Origin: JACWAE01 sp963847595
GTDB taxonomy: Bacteria; Chloroflexota; Dehalococcoidia; SZUA-161
Length of the DNA: 64,000 nt
Reading direction: 5' to 3'
Assembly: GCA_963847595.1 (NCBI GenBank)
Contig: CAWKAJ010000002.1
Location: 1,674,001 to 1,738,000 of the forward strand
How positions within the stretch are numbered: position 1 is the stretch's first letter; the number at the start of each line of letters is the position of its first letter. Shown here piece by piece: positions 8,587 to 19,100 of this stretch. The position numbers were made by a program, and so were the translations under genes. Under the pieces are notes generated by a model, which saw only the letters and a list, made by a program, of their open reading frames with translations, did no database searches and was not told the origin of the DNA.

Positions 8587-9834
8587 ATGGCTAAGATAAG
8601 AGACGCTGTTATGGTGGATTTCGCCCGGTCGCCTTTCGGCGTTGCCAGCCAGAAGAGGCCGGGCTTCTTTGCTGACAAACGCGCGGACGACCTCGCAGTC
8701 ATCGTGGTCGAGGCCTTGCTCAAGCGAACGGGGATAGACCCCGCCTCGGTGGACGAGGTCATCATGGGCACAGTGAACCAGATCGGAGAGCAGGCGAATC
8801 CCGGCAGGAGTGTCTGCCTGATGACCTGCCCCTTCGAGACTGCGGGCTTGAGCATCGAGCGTGCCTGCTGCACCAGCATGACCGCCGCCCACATCGGCTG
8901 CATGGCTATTCAACTGGGTATGGAGGATATATGTATCGCCGGCGGCATGGAGAGCCATTCTCACTTCCCCACCCCTATGATCACTGCGGACACCGATATC
9001 ATGGCGCTGGCCGAGGAATATGCCAAGACCCGCGGCCTGCCTAATGCCAAGATTTTTGAAAAGGTGGACATCAACGCTGTAGCGAGCATGGGCCTCATCG
9101 CCGAGAAGCTGGCTGAGATGTACGGCATCACCAGGGAGGACCTGAACAAGTGGGCCTGGCAGAGCAACATGAGAGCGGCTGCCGCCCAGAGGGAAGGCAA
9201 GTTCAAGCACGAGATTATTCCTGTGGAAGGCACCCTGCCCGACGGCACGGTCAAGCTCATTGACTACGACCAGGGCGTGAAGCCCGACTCCAAGCTGGAG
9301 AAGATACGCACCCTGCCGCCTATTTACAAACCCGGCGGCACAGTATGCGCCGCGAGCACCTCGGGGGAGAACGATGGAGCTGCGGCGGGGATTTTCATGT
9401 CCAGGGAAAAGGCGAAGTCTTTGGGCTTGGTGCCTATGGTCACTATCAAGAGCATGGCCTGGATAGGAGTCGACCCCGCGATCATGGGCTATGGCGCCAT
9501 AGCGGCATCCAAAAAGGTATTGAAACAGGCCGGCCTGACCGTAGACCAGATAGACCTGGTTGAGGTGAACGAGGCTTTCTCTGTGCTGCCCTTGATGCAG
9601 ATAAAAGACATGGGCCTAGACCCGGAGAAGGTGAATGTCAACGGCGGGGCTTGCTGCATCGGACACCCCGTGGGGGCGAGCGGAATGCGGGTGCTGGGCA
9701 CGCTGGCGCACGAGATGAATCGTAGGAAAGCCCGCTACGGCCTGGCCGCCATCTGCGGTGCCTGGGGCGCTGGGGCAGCCACCATTGTGGAGAAAGAGGA
9801 CTACTGGGAAGGCAAACGCTCGTTCCTCAGTTAG
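8587..9834 (+). CDS. thiolase (acetyl-CoA C-acyltransferase family)
   Basis: 415 residues, full thiolase length. The acyl-accepting cysteine is Cys94 in ERACCTSMTA, the motif NEAF is present, the active-site histidine is in CIGHPVGASG and the second catalytic cysteine in ICGAWGAGAA. The usual NRxCxSG motif is altered to ERACCTS, so it belongs to a divergent thiolase branch. It would cleave or form 3-oxoacyl-CoA. It sits between two CoA-transferase loci, giving a plausible route from 3-oxoacid via CoA transfer to thiolytic cleavage. Ribosome site GGAG at 8575-8578. Confidence 0.92.
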   Translation: MAKIRDAVMVDFARSPFGVASQKRPGFFADKRADDLAVIVVEALLKRTGIDPASVDEVIMGTVNQIGEQANPGRSVCLMTCPFETAGLSIERACCTSMTAAHIGCMAIQLGMEDICIAGGMESHSHFPTPMITADTDIMALAEEYAKTRGLPNAKIFEKVDINAVASMGLIAEKLAEMYGITREDLNKWAWQSNMRAAAAQREGKFKHEIIPVEGTLPDGTVKLIDYDQGVKPDSKLEKIRTLPPIYKPGGTVCAASTSGENDGAAAGIFMSREKAKSLGLVPMVTIKSMAWIGVDPAIMGYGAIAASKKVLKQAGLTVDQIDLVEVNEAFSVLPLMQIKDMGLDPEKVNVNGGACCIGHPVGASGMRVLGTLAHEMNRRKARYGLAAICGAWGAGAATIVEKEDYWEGKRSFLS

Positions 9835-9932
9835 TGACATGCACTCTATATACTGTTCGCTGAAGCGCGTGTAGGGTGGTGGGTTACATTTCACTCCTCC
9901 CGCCCTGCCGGAACTAATTTAAACCCCTCAAG

Positions 9933-9962
9933 TGGTCACAGTCATGACCAAAATGCTATAAT
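9933..9962 (+). promoter_or_regulatory. promoter with palindromic operator upstream of the split CoA-transferase genes
   Basis: TGGTCA (9933-9938) and TGACCA (9945-9950) form a perfect inverted repeat with a 6-bp spacer, and a consensus -10 TATAAT follows at 9957-9962. The inverted repeat covers where the -35 box should be; no good -35 exists, so an activator or repressor binding there would control the promoter. The regulator is not identified in this window. Confidence 0.5.
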
Positions 9963-10062
9963 ACAACCGCGAACCTCCCCAAGAATATTGTTCCCTCGTT
10001 TTTTGGTTGCTGTTTAGGCGTTTACCACTATTAGCGATGCTATTCTCTCCGAAGGAGGCTAT

Positions 10063-10830
10063 ATGCGTAACAAGGTATTCAGCAGTTTCGACGAGGCGGT
10101 GGCTGATATTCCGAATGGCGCTTCCATCGCCATGGACTCCTGGGCCATCGCCGCCACAGCGCAAAACCTGATTGCTGCCCTGAAAAGAAAGGGAACGAAG
10201 GACATCACAGTTATTACTCATTGCTTCATCCCCATGATTTTCAGCGAGGAAAATGCTGTTATGCCCGCAGTACTGCTTCCTCAAATGAAGAGGCTGATCA
10301 CCCCCGTACTCGGCATTCCTCATCTGGGCGGCGTTGCCTTCGTCGCTGAGTATGTGGGAAAAGGTCTTGAGGTCGAGCAGACCACCATAGGAACACTCAC
10401 TTCCAGGCTATATGCTGGCGCTGCTTGCCTGGGCGGTTTCTACAACCCCATCGGTGTGGGAACTATTATCGAAGAGGGGAAAGAGAAAAGGGTTATCGAC
10501 GGCAGGGAGTACATCTTCGAGAAGCCGATAAAGCCCGATTACGCGTTTATCAGGGGGCACAAGGCGGATAGACTGGGCAATGTGATATACAAAGGGATTT
10601 TCAGGGGAGACCAGCCGGTGATGGCGATGGCTGCGAAGTTCACCATCGCTGAGGTGGACGAGGTAGTGGAAGCCGGCGAGATCGATGCAGAGAATGTTAT
10701 CACTCCCGGGATATTCGTGGACCGCATTGTGGGAATACCCGAGGACGGATTGGGCACTGACCGGAAATTGAAAGAGTTGATATACGAGTTGTATGAAATT
10801 GAGCCTGCCCGCAAATTGATGTGGGGCTAG
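10063..10830 (+). CDS. CoA-transferase alpha subunit
   Basis: 255 residues, about two-thirds identical by eye to the first half of the fused enzyme at 4040-5521 (same opening SSFDEAVADIPNGAS versus KSFDEAVADIPDGAT, same GGFYNPIGVGT and EYIFEKPIKPDYAF motifs). It ends where the fused protein has its inter-domain linker. Ribosome site GAAGGAGG is at 10050-10057. The beta subunit gene follows after 37 nt; the two make a heteromeric family I CoA-transferase. Confidence 0.92.
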   Translation: MRNKVFSSFDEAVADIPNGASIAMDSWAIAATAQNLIAALKRKGTKDITVITHCFIPMIFSEENAVMPAVLLPQMKRLITPVLGIPHLGGVAFVAEYVGKGLEVEQTTIGTLTSRLYAGAACLGGFYNPIGVGTIIEEGKEKRVIDGREYIFEKPIKPDYAFIRGHKADRLGNVIYKGIFRGDQPVMAMAAKFTIAEVDEVVEAGEIDAENVITPGIFVDRIVGIPEDGLGTDRKLKELIYELYEIEPARKLMWG

Positions 10831-10867
10831 GCTGCGGCCGGATTTTAATTATAAGGGGGTTTTTGAG

Positions 10868-11530
10868 ATGAAGCAGAGGTTAGACAGAAACGGAATTACG
10901 AAAAGGGCGGCGCAGGAGCTAAAAAGCGGCGACTACGTAAATCTGGGGTTCGGCATGCCTAACCTGGTCGCCGACTATGCCGATAAGGGCGTGATATTCC
11001 AGACTGAAAACGGGGCTATCGGCTACGGACCTCTGGTCCCCTCCACCGACAAGGAGTCGGCGGATTTCCATTATCATGATGCTCTTGGAAGGTTCTGGGT
11101 GCCTGCGCCCGGCATGGCGGTATTCGATGTTCTCACCTCCTTCGCCATGATAAGAGGCGGCCGCATGATAGCCGTTCTGGGCGGGCTGCAAGTCTCGGAG
11201 AAGGGAGACCTGGCAAACTGGAATACCGGCGGCCCGCAAGGTGGTCTTATAGGCGGCGCTATGGACCTGGCCTTCGGCGCGAAGACTGTGATTGTCACCA
11301 TGGGTCACACCACCAAACACGGCAAGCCCCGGATATTGAAACAATGCACCTTGCCCCTGACGGCCAAGGAGTGCGTGGATTTGATTGTTACCGACATCGC
11401 CGTCATCGAGGTCACGCCGAAGGGGCTTGTGCTCAAGGAGGTCGTCCCAGGCTGGACGGCGAAAGAGGTACAGGCTCTGACCGAGCCCAGGCTCAAGGTA
11501 GCGCCTGACCTTAAAGAGATGGAGTTGTGA
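10868..11530 (+). CDS. CoA-transferase beta subunit
   Basis: 220 residues with catalytic Glu47 in TENGAIGYGP and the glycine-rich GGPQGGLIGGAMDLAFGAK. It is closely related to residues 275-493 of the fused enzyme, and the C-termini end in the same way (DLKEMEL). A ribosome site (AGGGGG at 10853-10858) shows it is translated separately from the alpha gene. Together with the thiolase it should act on 3-oxoacid/acyl-CoA pairs; substrate unknown. Confidence 0.92.
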   Translation: MKQRLDRNGITKRAAQELKSGDYVNLGFGMPNLVADYADKGVIFQTENGAIGYGPLVPSTDKESADFHYHDALGRFWVPAPGMAVFDVLTSFAMIRGGRMIAVLGGLQVSEKGDLANWNTGGPQGGLIGGAMDLAFGAKTVIVTMGHTTKHGKPRILKQCTLPLTAKECVDLIVTDIAVIEVTPKGLVLKEVVPGWTAKEVQALTEPRLKVAPDLKEMEL

Positions 11531-11534
11531 TGGT

Positions 11535-11562
11535 GTAGGGGCACAGCGCGCTGTACCCTATA
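11535..11562. repeat. dispersed palindrome, copy 4 (degenerate)
   Basis: Left outer arm GTAGGGGC is intact and the inner arm ACAGCG/CGCTGT pairs, but the right outer arm is mutated to ACCCTAT. It begins 5 nt after the beta-subunit stop codon. Confidence 0.65.
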
Positions 11563-11621
11563 AAGACAGGCTATGGAGCCTGTCCCACCAGATGTAGTAC
11601 AGACATCCTTGCCTGTGCTCT

Positions 11622-12077
11622 TTAAAACCAGATGCGGAAGCCGTAGGCCTCTGGCTCAAAGCCCACGGAGCGGTACAGTCGGTGTGCCTCCTTGCGCCTT
11701 CTGTGGCTGCACAGCTCGATCCTGTGGCATCCCTCTTGCTTGGCTCGGACGATGGTATATTCCATGAGCTTCTTCCCGATGCCCTTACGCCGGTATTTGT
11801 GATCGACCACCAAGTTTTCCACCAGGGCATAGGGTGTGGCGCCATGGGAAAGGTTGGGTATGATGAAAAGAGCCACGGTGCCCACAACCTCGCCCTCGTA
11901 TTCAGCGACCAGAAGCTGACGCCCGGAATTGTTGGAAATCTCAGCGAACACCCTTCGGTAATCATCCCGGGAAGTGCTCGAATGCTGCTCGACTTTGGTG
12001 GTAATCATACTCAATTCATGGTAAAGCTCAAGTATGCGAGGTAGGTCGCTTTCTTTAGCCAGTCTGATCTCTGTCAT
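11622..12077 (-). CDS. GNAT family N-acetyltransferase
   Basis: 151 residues from the ATG at 12075-12077. The fold order is visible: N-terminal MTEIRLAKESDLPRIL, central LVAEYEGEVVGTVAL, acetyl-CoA pyrophosphate loop RRKGIGKKL, and C-terminal RLYRSVGFEPEAYGF. The frame extends 20 codons further upstream, but the domain starts at the chosen Met. The acceptor substrate cannot be told. Confidence 0.88.
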   Translation of the reverse strand: MTEIRLAKESDLPRILELYHELSMITTKVEQHSSTSRDDYRRVFAEISNNSGRQLLVAEYEGEVVGTVALFIIPNLSHGATPYALVENLVVDHKYRRKGIGKKLMEYTIVRAKQEGCHRIELCSHRRRKEAHRLYRSVGFEPEAYGFRIWF

Positions 12078-12185
12078 GTTGTAAAATGCCTTCTTATCGG
12101 GCAGGGGTAGCATAGAATAGGCTTTGCCTGGTGTCAATGTGCGTGTATGGTTTGATATAATCGTGAAAATTGGGTCGCGCGGCTA

Positions 12186-12214
12186 TTGACATATAACTAC
12201 AAATATGATAGTAT
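12186..12214 (+). promoter_or_regulatory. probable rpoBC promoter
   Basis: TTGACA at 12186-12191 and TAGTAT at 12209-12214 are separated by 17 bp, the ideal sigma-70 spacing, in an AT-rich stretch. The rpoB start codon is about 130 bp downstream, leaving a leader of roughly 125 nt. Confidence 0.6.
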
Positions 12215-12345
12215 TTATTTTTGCAAGTAAAAAGCTATCTATATTTGTGCAACTCAATCTCCTATGTTATTAACTCCAAAACCAGCTCCAGCTCTCTCTT
12301 ATTTTGCAGTACCTTTCTAAGTCTTTGTCTGAAAGGCGGTTCACC

Positions 12346-15300
12346 ATGTCTTTAGACGTATCCCAAAGTGTAAATTTGGGTATGAGGAAGTCCTACGCTA
12401 GAATCCCTCTGCTCCTCGAGACGCCGAACCTCATCCAAATTCAGCAGCAGTCCTATAGATGGGTCTGCGACCCTTCCTTAGACGGCGGGCTCATGGAGCT
12501 TTTCGCTGAGATCTCGCCGATTAAGGACTTCGCCGGCACTCGCTACGAACTCCATTTCCCCAGCTACGGCTTCGGCACCAATGCTGAGATGCCTGCATTT
12601 AAGGATGAACGTTCTTTCTGGGAATATATGTGGGCTGCTGCCAAGTACTCGGAGCAGGAGTGCTATGAGCGCGACGCTACCTATGCAGTGCCCCTAAAGG
12701 TAAAAGTGCGGCTGATGGTTAAAGAGAGCGGGGAGATCAAAGAGCAGGATGTTTTCATGGGGGACTTCCCCCTGATGACCGCCAAAGGCACCTTCATTGT
12801 CAATGGAGCCGAGCGTGTGGTGGTAAGCCAGCTTGTTCGCTCCCCGGGCGTTTATTTCACCGTCGATGAGGATCCGGCCACCGGCCAGAGGTTATGTTCC
12901 GCTAAACTCATCCCGAATCGTGGGGCCTGGCTGGAGTTCGACACCAGCAGCCATGGCCTTGTCTCAGTGAAAGTCGACCGAAAGCGAAAGATACCGGTTA
13001 CCACGCTTCTCCGCGCTATAAGTGACGCTGACCATCCGTATGGCAGTAACGATGCTTTGCTCAAGCTGTTCGCCAAGGTGGATACTAACGCTGATCGCAA
13101 GTATATCCAGGCAACACTGGAACGCGAGCCGGCGATTAAGACCGAAGAGGAGGCGTTAATAGACTTCTACAAGCGGCTGAGGCCTGGAGACCCCCCTACA
13201 CTCGATAACGCTCGCGGATTGGTGAACTCCCTCTTTTTCAACTCGCGGCGCTACGACCTAGGCAAGGTGGGCCGCTATAAGCTCAATAAGAGGCTCGGTC
13301 TCAACCTCCTGCCTGCTCAGAGAGTCCTTGCCAAAGAGGACCTGGTAGAGATTGTGAAGCACATAATAAAGGTAAACAACGGCGAGGATACCCCCGATGA
13401 CATAGACCATCTGGGCAACCGCCGGGTGCGGGCAGTCGGGGAGCTTTTACAGAACCAGATTCGCATCGGGCTGCTGCGTATGGAGCGCGTCGTCCGGGAA
13501 CGGATGAGCCTGCTTCCTCCAGAGTCAGCGACCCCCAGCACTCTGGTAAACAGCCGCCCTGTGGTGGCTGCCATCAGGGAGTTCTTCGGCAGCTCGCAGC
13601 TCTCTCAATTCATGGACCAAACCAACCCTCTGGCTGAGCTAACCCATAAGCGCCGACTTTCGGCGTTAGGCCCCGGAGGCCTCTCCCGGGAGAGAGCTGG
13701 CTTCGATGTGCGCGACGTGCACCATTCCCACTATGGCAGGATATGTCCTATTGAGACCCCTGAAGGGCCCAACATCGGCCTTATCGGCTCTTTGGCCACC
13801 TATGCCCGCGTCAATGAATATGGTTTCATAGAGACCCCTTACCGAAAAGTAGTCAAAGAGTTGGGCAGCAAATCGCCCGAGCTTCCTGGCAAGTCCGTTG
13901 CTGAGGACGTGATCACTTCCAAGAAGGAAGTTGTGGCTAAGGCAGGCACAGTGATAACCCAGGAGGTAGCGCGCAGGCTTGCCAGTCTCTCTTCACGCCA
14001 TATTAAGATTAAACCTTTTGTCTCGGAGGAGGTCAAATATCTCTCCGCCGATGAAGAGGAGAACTTCATAATAGCACAGGCTAACACACGTCTGGATAAG
14101 AAGAACCAGTTCGCCGCCGATAAAATCGAGGTCAGGCATGGCGAAAAGTTCTTGATGGAAGCGCCGGACAATGTCGACTTCATGGATGTATCGCCGAGGC
14201 AAATCGTTAGCGTAACCACCTCGCTGATACCTTTCCTTGAGCACGATGACGCTAACCGGGCTCTCATGGGTTCTAACATGCAGCGCCAGGCTGTGCCCTT
14301 GATTCAGCCCCAGGCCCCATTGATCGCCACGGGGATGGAGAGAGAAGCAGCCCGCGACAGCGGCCAGGTGCTCTTCGCTCCCAACGATGCCGAGGTAATA
14401 TCCGTCTCGGCCAATGGGATTGTTCTCAAAGGTGATGGGGGAAAGGAACAGTCTTTCTCGCTGAGCAAGTTTGCCCGCTCCAATCAGGGGACTTGCATAA
14501 ACCAGAGGCCGTTGGTGAGTAAGGGGGATCGGGTCAAGCGGGGTCAGGTCCTGGCAGATGGCTCTTCCACTGACGGCGGGGAGTTGGCGCTGGGGCAGAA
14601 CGTCCTCTGTGCCTTCTTAAGCTGGGAAGGATACAACTTTGAGGATGCCATCGTGATCTCTGAGAGCTTGATCAAACAGGATAAATTCAGCTCAATTCAC
14701 ATCGAAAGATATGAGGTAGAGGCCAGGGATACCAAATTGGGCCCTGAGGAGATAACCAGGGATATACCCAATATCGGCGAGGAAAGCCTGCGTAACCTTG
14801 ACGAGCATGGCATTATTCGCATTGGCGCCGAAGTTGGGTCAGGCGATATCCTGGTGGGGAAGATAACCCCCAAAGGTGAAAGAGGGCTCACCGCTGAAGA
14901 GAAGCTCCTGCGGGCTATATTTGGAGAAAAAGCCCGCGAGGTCAAGGATACCTCTCTCAGGGTGCCTCACGGCGAATATGGCAAAGTCATAGATGTTCGG
15001 GTTCTCACCCGCGACGATAACCATGACCTCCCTCCTGGGGTCAACCAGATGGTGCGAGTCTTCGTGGCTCAAATGCGAAAGATCAGCGAAGGGGATAAGA
15101 TGGCTGGGCGTCACGGCAATAAAGGGGTGGTGGCCCGCATCCTGCCCGGAAGAGGATATGCCTTTCCTGCCTGATGGCCGTCCGGTCGAGATTATACTCA
15201 GTCCGCTGGGTGTCCCTTCCCGAATGAACATCGGTCAACTCATGGAGACGCATCTGGGGTGGGCAGCAAGCACCCTTGGCTTTAAGGCCCTGTCCCCCGT

Positions 15301-16108
15301 CTTCGATGGTGCTGACGATGACTCTCTTGAGGATGCCTTGGCGCGGGCCTGGATAGCGCGCAAGGCGGGAGCAATCGACTGGGAGAGGGATGGAGGCAGC
15401 ATTAAGATAGAGGAAGTCAAATCTTGGCTTAACGAACATGGTTATGATGGTGAAAAGATATTCAGCGACAAGGTTAAGGGCGAGGCAAGACGGGTCTGTC
15501 TTGAGCTCTGGATGGAGGAGATCGGCGTAGACGTCTCATCGCTGAAGGCCGAGGAAATCGATAAGATGGTGGAGAAGCTAGGCCAGGAGAAGGGGCTATC
15601 GCCTCCTATCTTTGGCAAGACGGTTATCTATGATGGACGCTCTGGCGAGCCCTTAGACCAGCCGGTGACCGTAGGCAACATATATATGATGAAGCTCATA
15701 CACCTGGTCGAGGATAAGATACACGCCAGGTCCACGGGGCCTTATTCATTGATCACGCAGCAGCCCCTGGGTGGCAAGGCACAATTTGGTGGGCAACGCT
15801 TCGGTGAGATGGAAGTGTGGGCGCTGGAGGCTTATGGCGCGGCCCATAATCTTCAGGAAATGCTCACCGTCAAGTCCGACGATGTGGTGGGGAGGGTCAA
15901 GACCTATGAGGCTATCGTCAATGGAGAGGACATATTGGAAGCAGGCGTACCGGAATCATTCAAGGTTCTGGTCAAAGAGCTGCAAAGCCTGGGCTTGGCT
16001 ATAGAGGTGCTAAATGAGGACGAGGAGAGGGTGACGTATTTGATGGAATCTGCGGCAGAAGCACCAAGGCTGGGAATAAATCTGGCCGGTTTTGAGGAGC
16101 GTGAATAA
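12346..16108 (+). CDS. rpoB: DNA-directed RNA polymerase beta subunit (frameshifted in this sequence)
   Basis: Joined, the gene would encode about 1253 residues. Frame 1 runs from the ATG at 12346 (ribosome site AAAGGCGG upstream) through the rifampicin-region segment SQFMDQTNPLAELTHKRRLS and into GRHGNKGVVARILP, then goes out of frame and stops at 15174. The conserved continuation EEDMPFLPDGRPVEIIL is in the +1 frame and runs to the TAA at 16106-16108. One extra base in the CCCGG at 15145-15149 explains the break. Both halves are well conserved, so the intact protein surely exists in the living cell; a sequencing or assembly error is most likely. The stop overlaps the rpoC start by 1 nt. Confidence 0.95.
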
Positions 16109-19100
16109 TGCTCGAGGTCAATGACTTCACTACTGTTCGAATCTCCCTGGCATCACCGGAACAAATCAGGGGCTGGTCCTATGGAGAGGTGACCAAGCCC
16201 GAGACTCTCAACTATCGTACTTTGAAGCCCGAGAAGGACGGCCTTTTCTGCGAGAAGATATTTGGCCCGACCAAGGACTTCGAGTGCTATTGCGGCAAAT
16301 ACAAGAAGATACGTTACAAGGGTATTGTCTGCGATAAGTGCGGCGTCGAGGTGGCTCGCTCCAAGGTGAGAAGAGAGCGCATGGGGCACATCAATCTGGC
16401 TGCCCCGGTTAGCCATATCTGGTTTGTAAAAGGTACCCCCAGCCATATGGGCCTGCTTCTTAATATCTCGCCTCGCAACCTGGAGCAGGTAATCTACTTT
16501 GCCAAATTCATCATCACCACTGTAGACGAGGAGAAGAGAAACCAGGCCTTAAAACAGCTTCGTGATGATATGGCCCAGCAGTACTCGGAGAAAGAGAAGG
16601 CACTAACGGATAAGATCGAGAGCTTAAAACCTCAGGGAGGAGCAGAGCCCAGCGATGAGAAAGTGCAGCAAGAGATAAAACAACTGCAGCAACATAATGC
16701 CGAAGAAAAAAGGAAACTCGATAGCGAACTCAGGGAAAAGATTGACGATCTGGAGAGTCTTGTGCCGTTAACTCTGCTCAGCGCAAGTAGAAATCGCGAG
16801 CTAAGGCAAAGATGGGGCGATGTTTTCAGCGCAGGTATGGGGGCGGAAGCCATACTCGAGATACTGGGCACTCTCGATCTAGAACAGATGCGCCAGGACC
16901 TTTATCGAGAGGCAGCCTCTACGTCAGGGCAAAGAAGCAAGAAAGCGATCAAAATGCTGCGGGTTGTTGAGGCCTTCCGCAAGAGCGGCAACAAGCCGGA
17001 GTGGATGGTCCTTACCGTTCTTCCGGTTTTGCCCCCGGAGCTGCGTCCCATGGTGCAGCTCGATGGCGGCAGATTTGCTACCAGCGATTTGAATGATCTC
17101 TACCGCAGGGTTATCAACCGCAATAACCGCCTGCGCCGGCTGCTGGAGATTGGCGCCCCCGAGATAATCACCCGCAATGAGAAGCGCATGCTTCAAGAAG
17201 CAGTCGATTCCCTGATCGACAACGGGCGACGGGGAAGGGCGGTAGTCACCGGGAACAACCATAAACTGAAGTCCCTTTCGGATATGCTCCGGGGCAAGCA
17301 GGGCAGATTCAGGCAGAACCTTCTGGGTAAACGCGTGGACTACAGCGGCAGGTCTGTTATTGTAGCTGGCCCTGAGCTGAAGCTGCATCAATGCGGATTG
17401 CCCAGAAGAATGGCCCTCGAGCTGTTCAAGCCGTTTATTATGCGGCGTCTGGTCGGAAGGGGACTGGCCCTCAATATCAGGAGCGCCAAACGTATTGTGG
17501 AGCGTGGCAAGCCTGAGGTCTGGGACATTCTCGAAGAAGTGGTGAAAGAGCGCCCGGTCCTGCTCAATCGTGCGCCAACGCTTCACAGGCTAGGCATTCA
17601 AGCCTTCCAACCTGTGCTCATCGGCGGCAGCGCTATCCAGGTGCATCCGTTAGTCTGCGTGGCTTTCAACGCAGACTTCGATGGCGACCAGATGGCAGTC
17701 CATGTTCCCCTGTCGAAAGCAGCGGTTGAAGAGGCCAACAAGGTAATGCTCAGCGTCTACAATATGCTGCTGCCCAGTTCCGGCGAGCCTGTGGTGGCGC
17801 CAACCCTGGATATTGTCCTTGGCTGCTACTATCTGACTATGATGAAGCCTGGGATGAAGGGCGAGGGGATGGTATTCAGCAGCTTCGATGAGGCCAAGCT
17901 TGCCTATGAAATGGGCATCATCGATAGCAGCGCTGAGATCGAGGTCAGGGACCCAAACGATGCAGCCAAGAGAATCAAGACCAGCGTCGGCCGCATCATT
18001 TTCAACGAGGTTCTGCCCAAGGAGCTTGGCTTCCGTAATCAGCTTATGGACAAGAAGGTGCTGAAAGCTATTGTTGCTGAGTGTCATCGGCTCCTGGGCA
18101 ATGAGGGCACTGCTACCATGGTCGATAACATCAAGAGCCTTGGCTTCCACTACGCCACCAAGTCGGGCATCACCATCGCCATTAACGATGTCAAGGTCCC
18201 TAAAGATAAGGTGAAGATATTGGAGCAGGCTGATGGCAGAATTGCCGAAATAGATAAACAGTATCAAAGGGGCTTGATAACCGATGATGAGCGCTACAAT
18301 AGCGCAGTGACTATATGGACGCAGGCGACCGAGGAAATTCAGGCCGCCCTGGAACGCTCTATGGATAAATACGGGGCAATCTTTATGATGGCCTCCTCGG
18401 GCGCTAAAGGTAACATCTCCCAGATCAGGCAGATGGCTGGGATGCGAGGTTTGATGACCGACCCCTCCGGGCGGATTATCGACCTGCCCATTAAGTCGAG
18501 CTTCCGCGAGGGCCTTGCGGTATTGGAGTACTTCATATCCACCCATGGTGCCCGTAAAGGTCTGGCTGACACAGCCCTGAGGACATCTGATAGCGGCTAC
18601 CTTACCAGGAGGCTGATCGATGTGTCCCAGGAAGTGATTGTGAGCGAGGAGGACTGCGGAGCTATAACTGGCATCTGGGTCTTTGAGCCGATCGACAAGA
18701 GTCTTCTGGCGCCGCTCACCGACCGCATTGTGGGCCGCATGGCTGCTGCTCCTATAGCTCATCCCAAGACCGGCGAGATTATCGTCAACCGCAACGAGGA
18801 GATCAACGAAGACAAAGCGAAAGAGATCGCTAAGGCTGGGGTTAAGAGGCTTCAGGTCAGGTCTCCGCTGAGCTGCCAGTCAAGGCGTGGCATCTGTCAG
18901 ATGTGCTATGGCAGAAGCTTGGCTCGGGGGCATCTCGTTTCCATGGGGGAGGCTGTGGGGATTATCGCTGCCCAGAGCATCGGAGAGCCGGGGACCCAGT
19001 TGACGATGCGTACCTTCCACACTGGCGGTGTGGCCGGGCTGGACATCACCAGCGGCTTGCCGCGCGTTGAGGAGTTGTTTGAGGCCAGGTCGCCCAAGAG

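Noticed and set aside
14993..16108. Separate gene starting inside rpoB
   Set aside because: Its first about 50 codons are out-of-frame rpoB; only from 15146 on does it match RpoB. It is the second half of a frameshifted rpoB.
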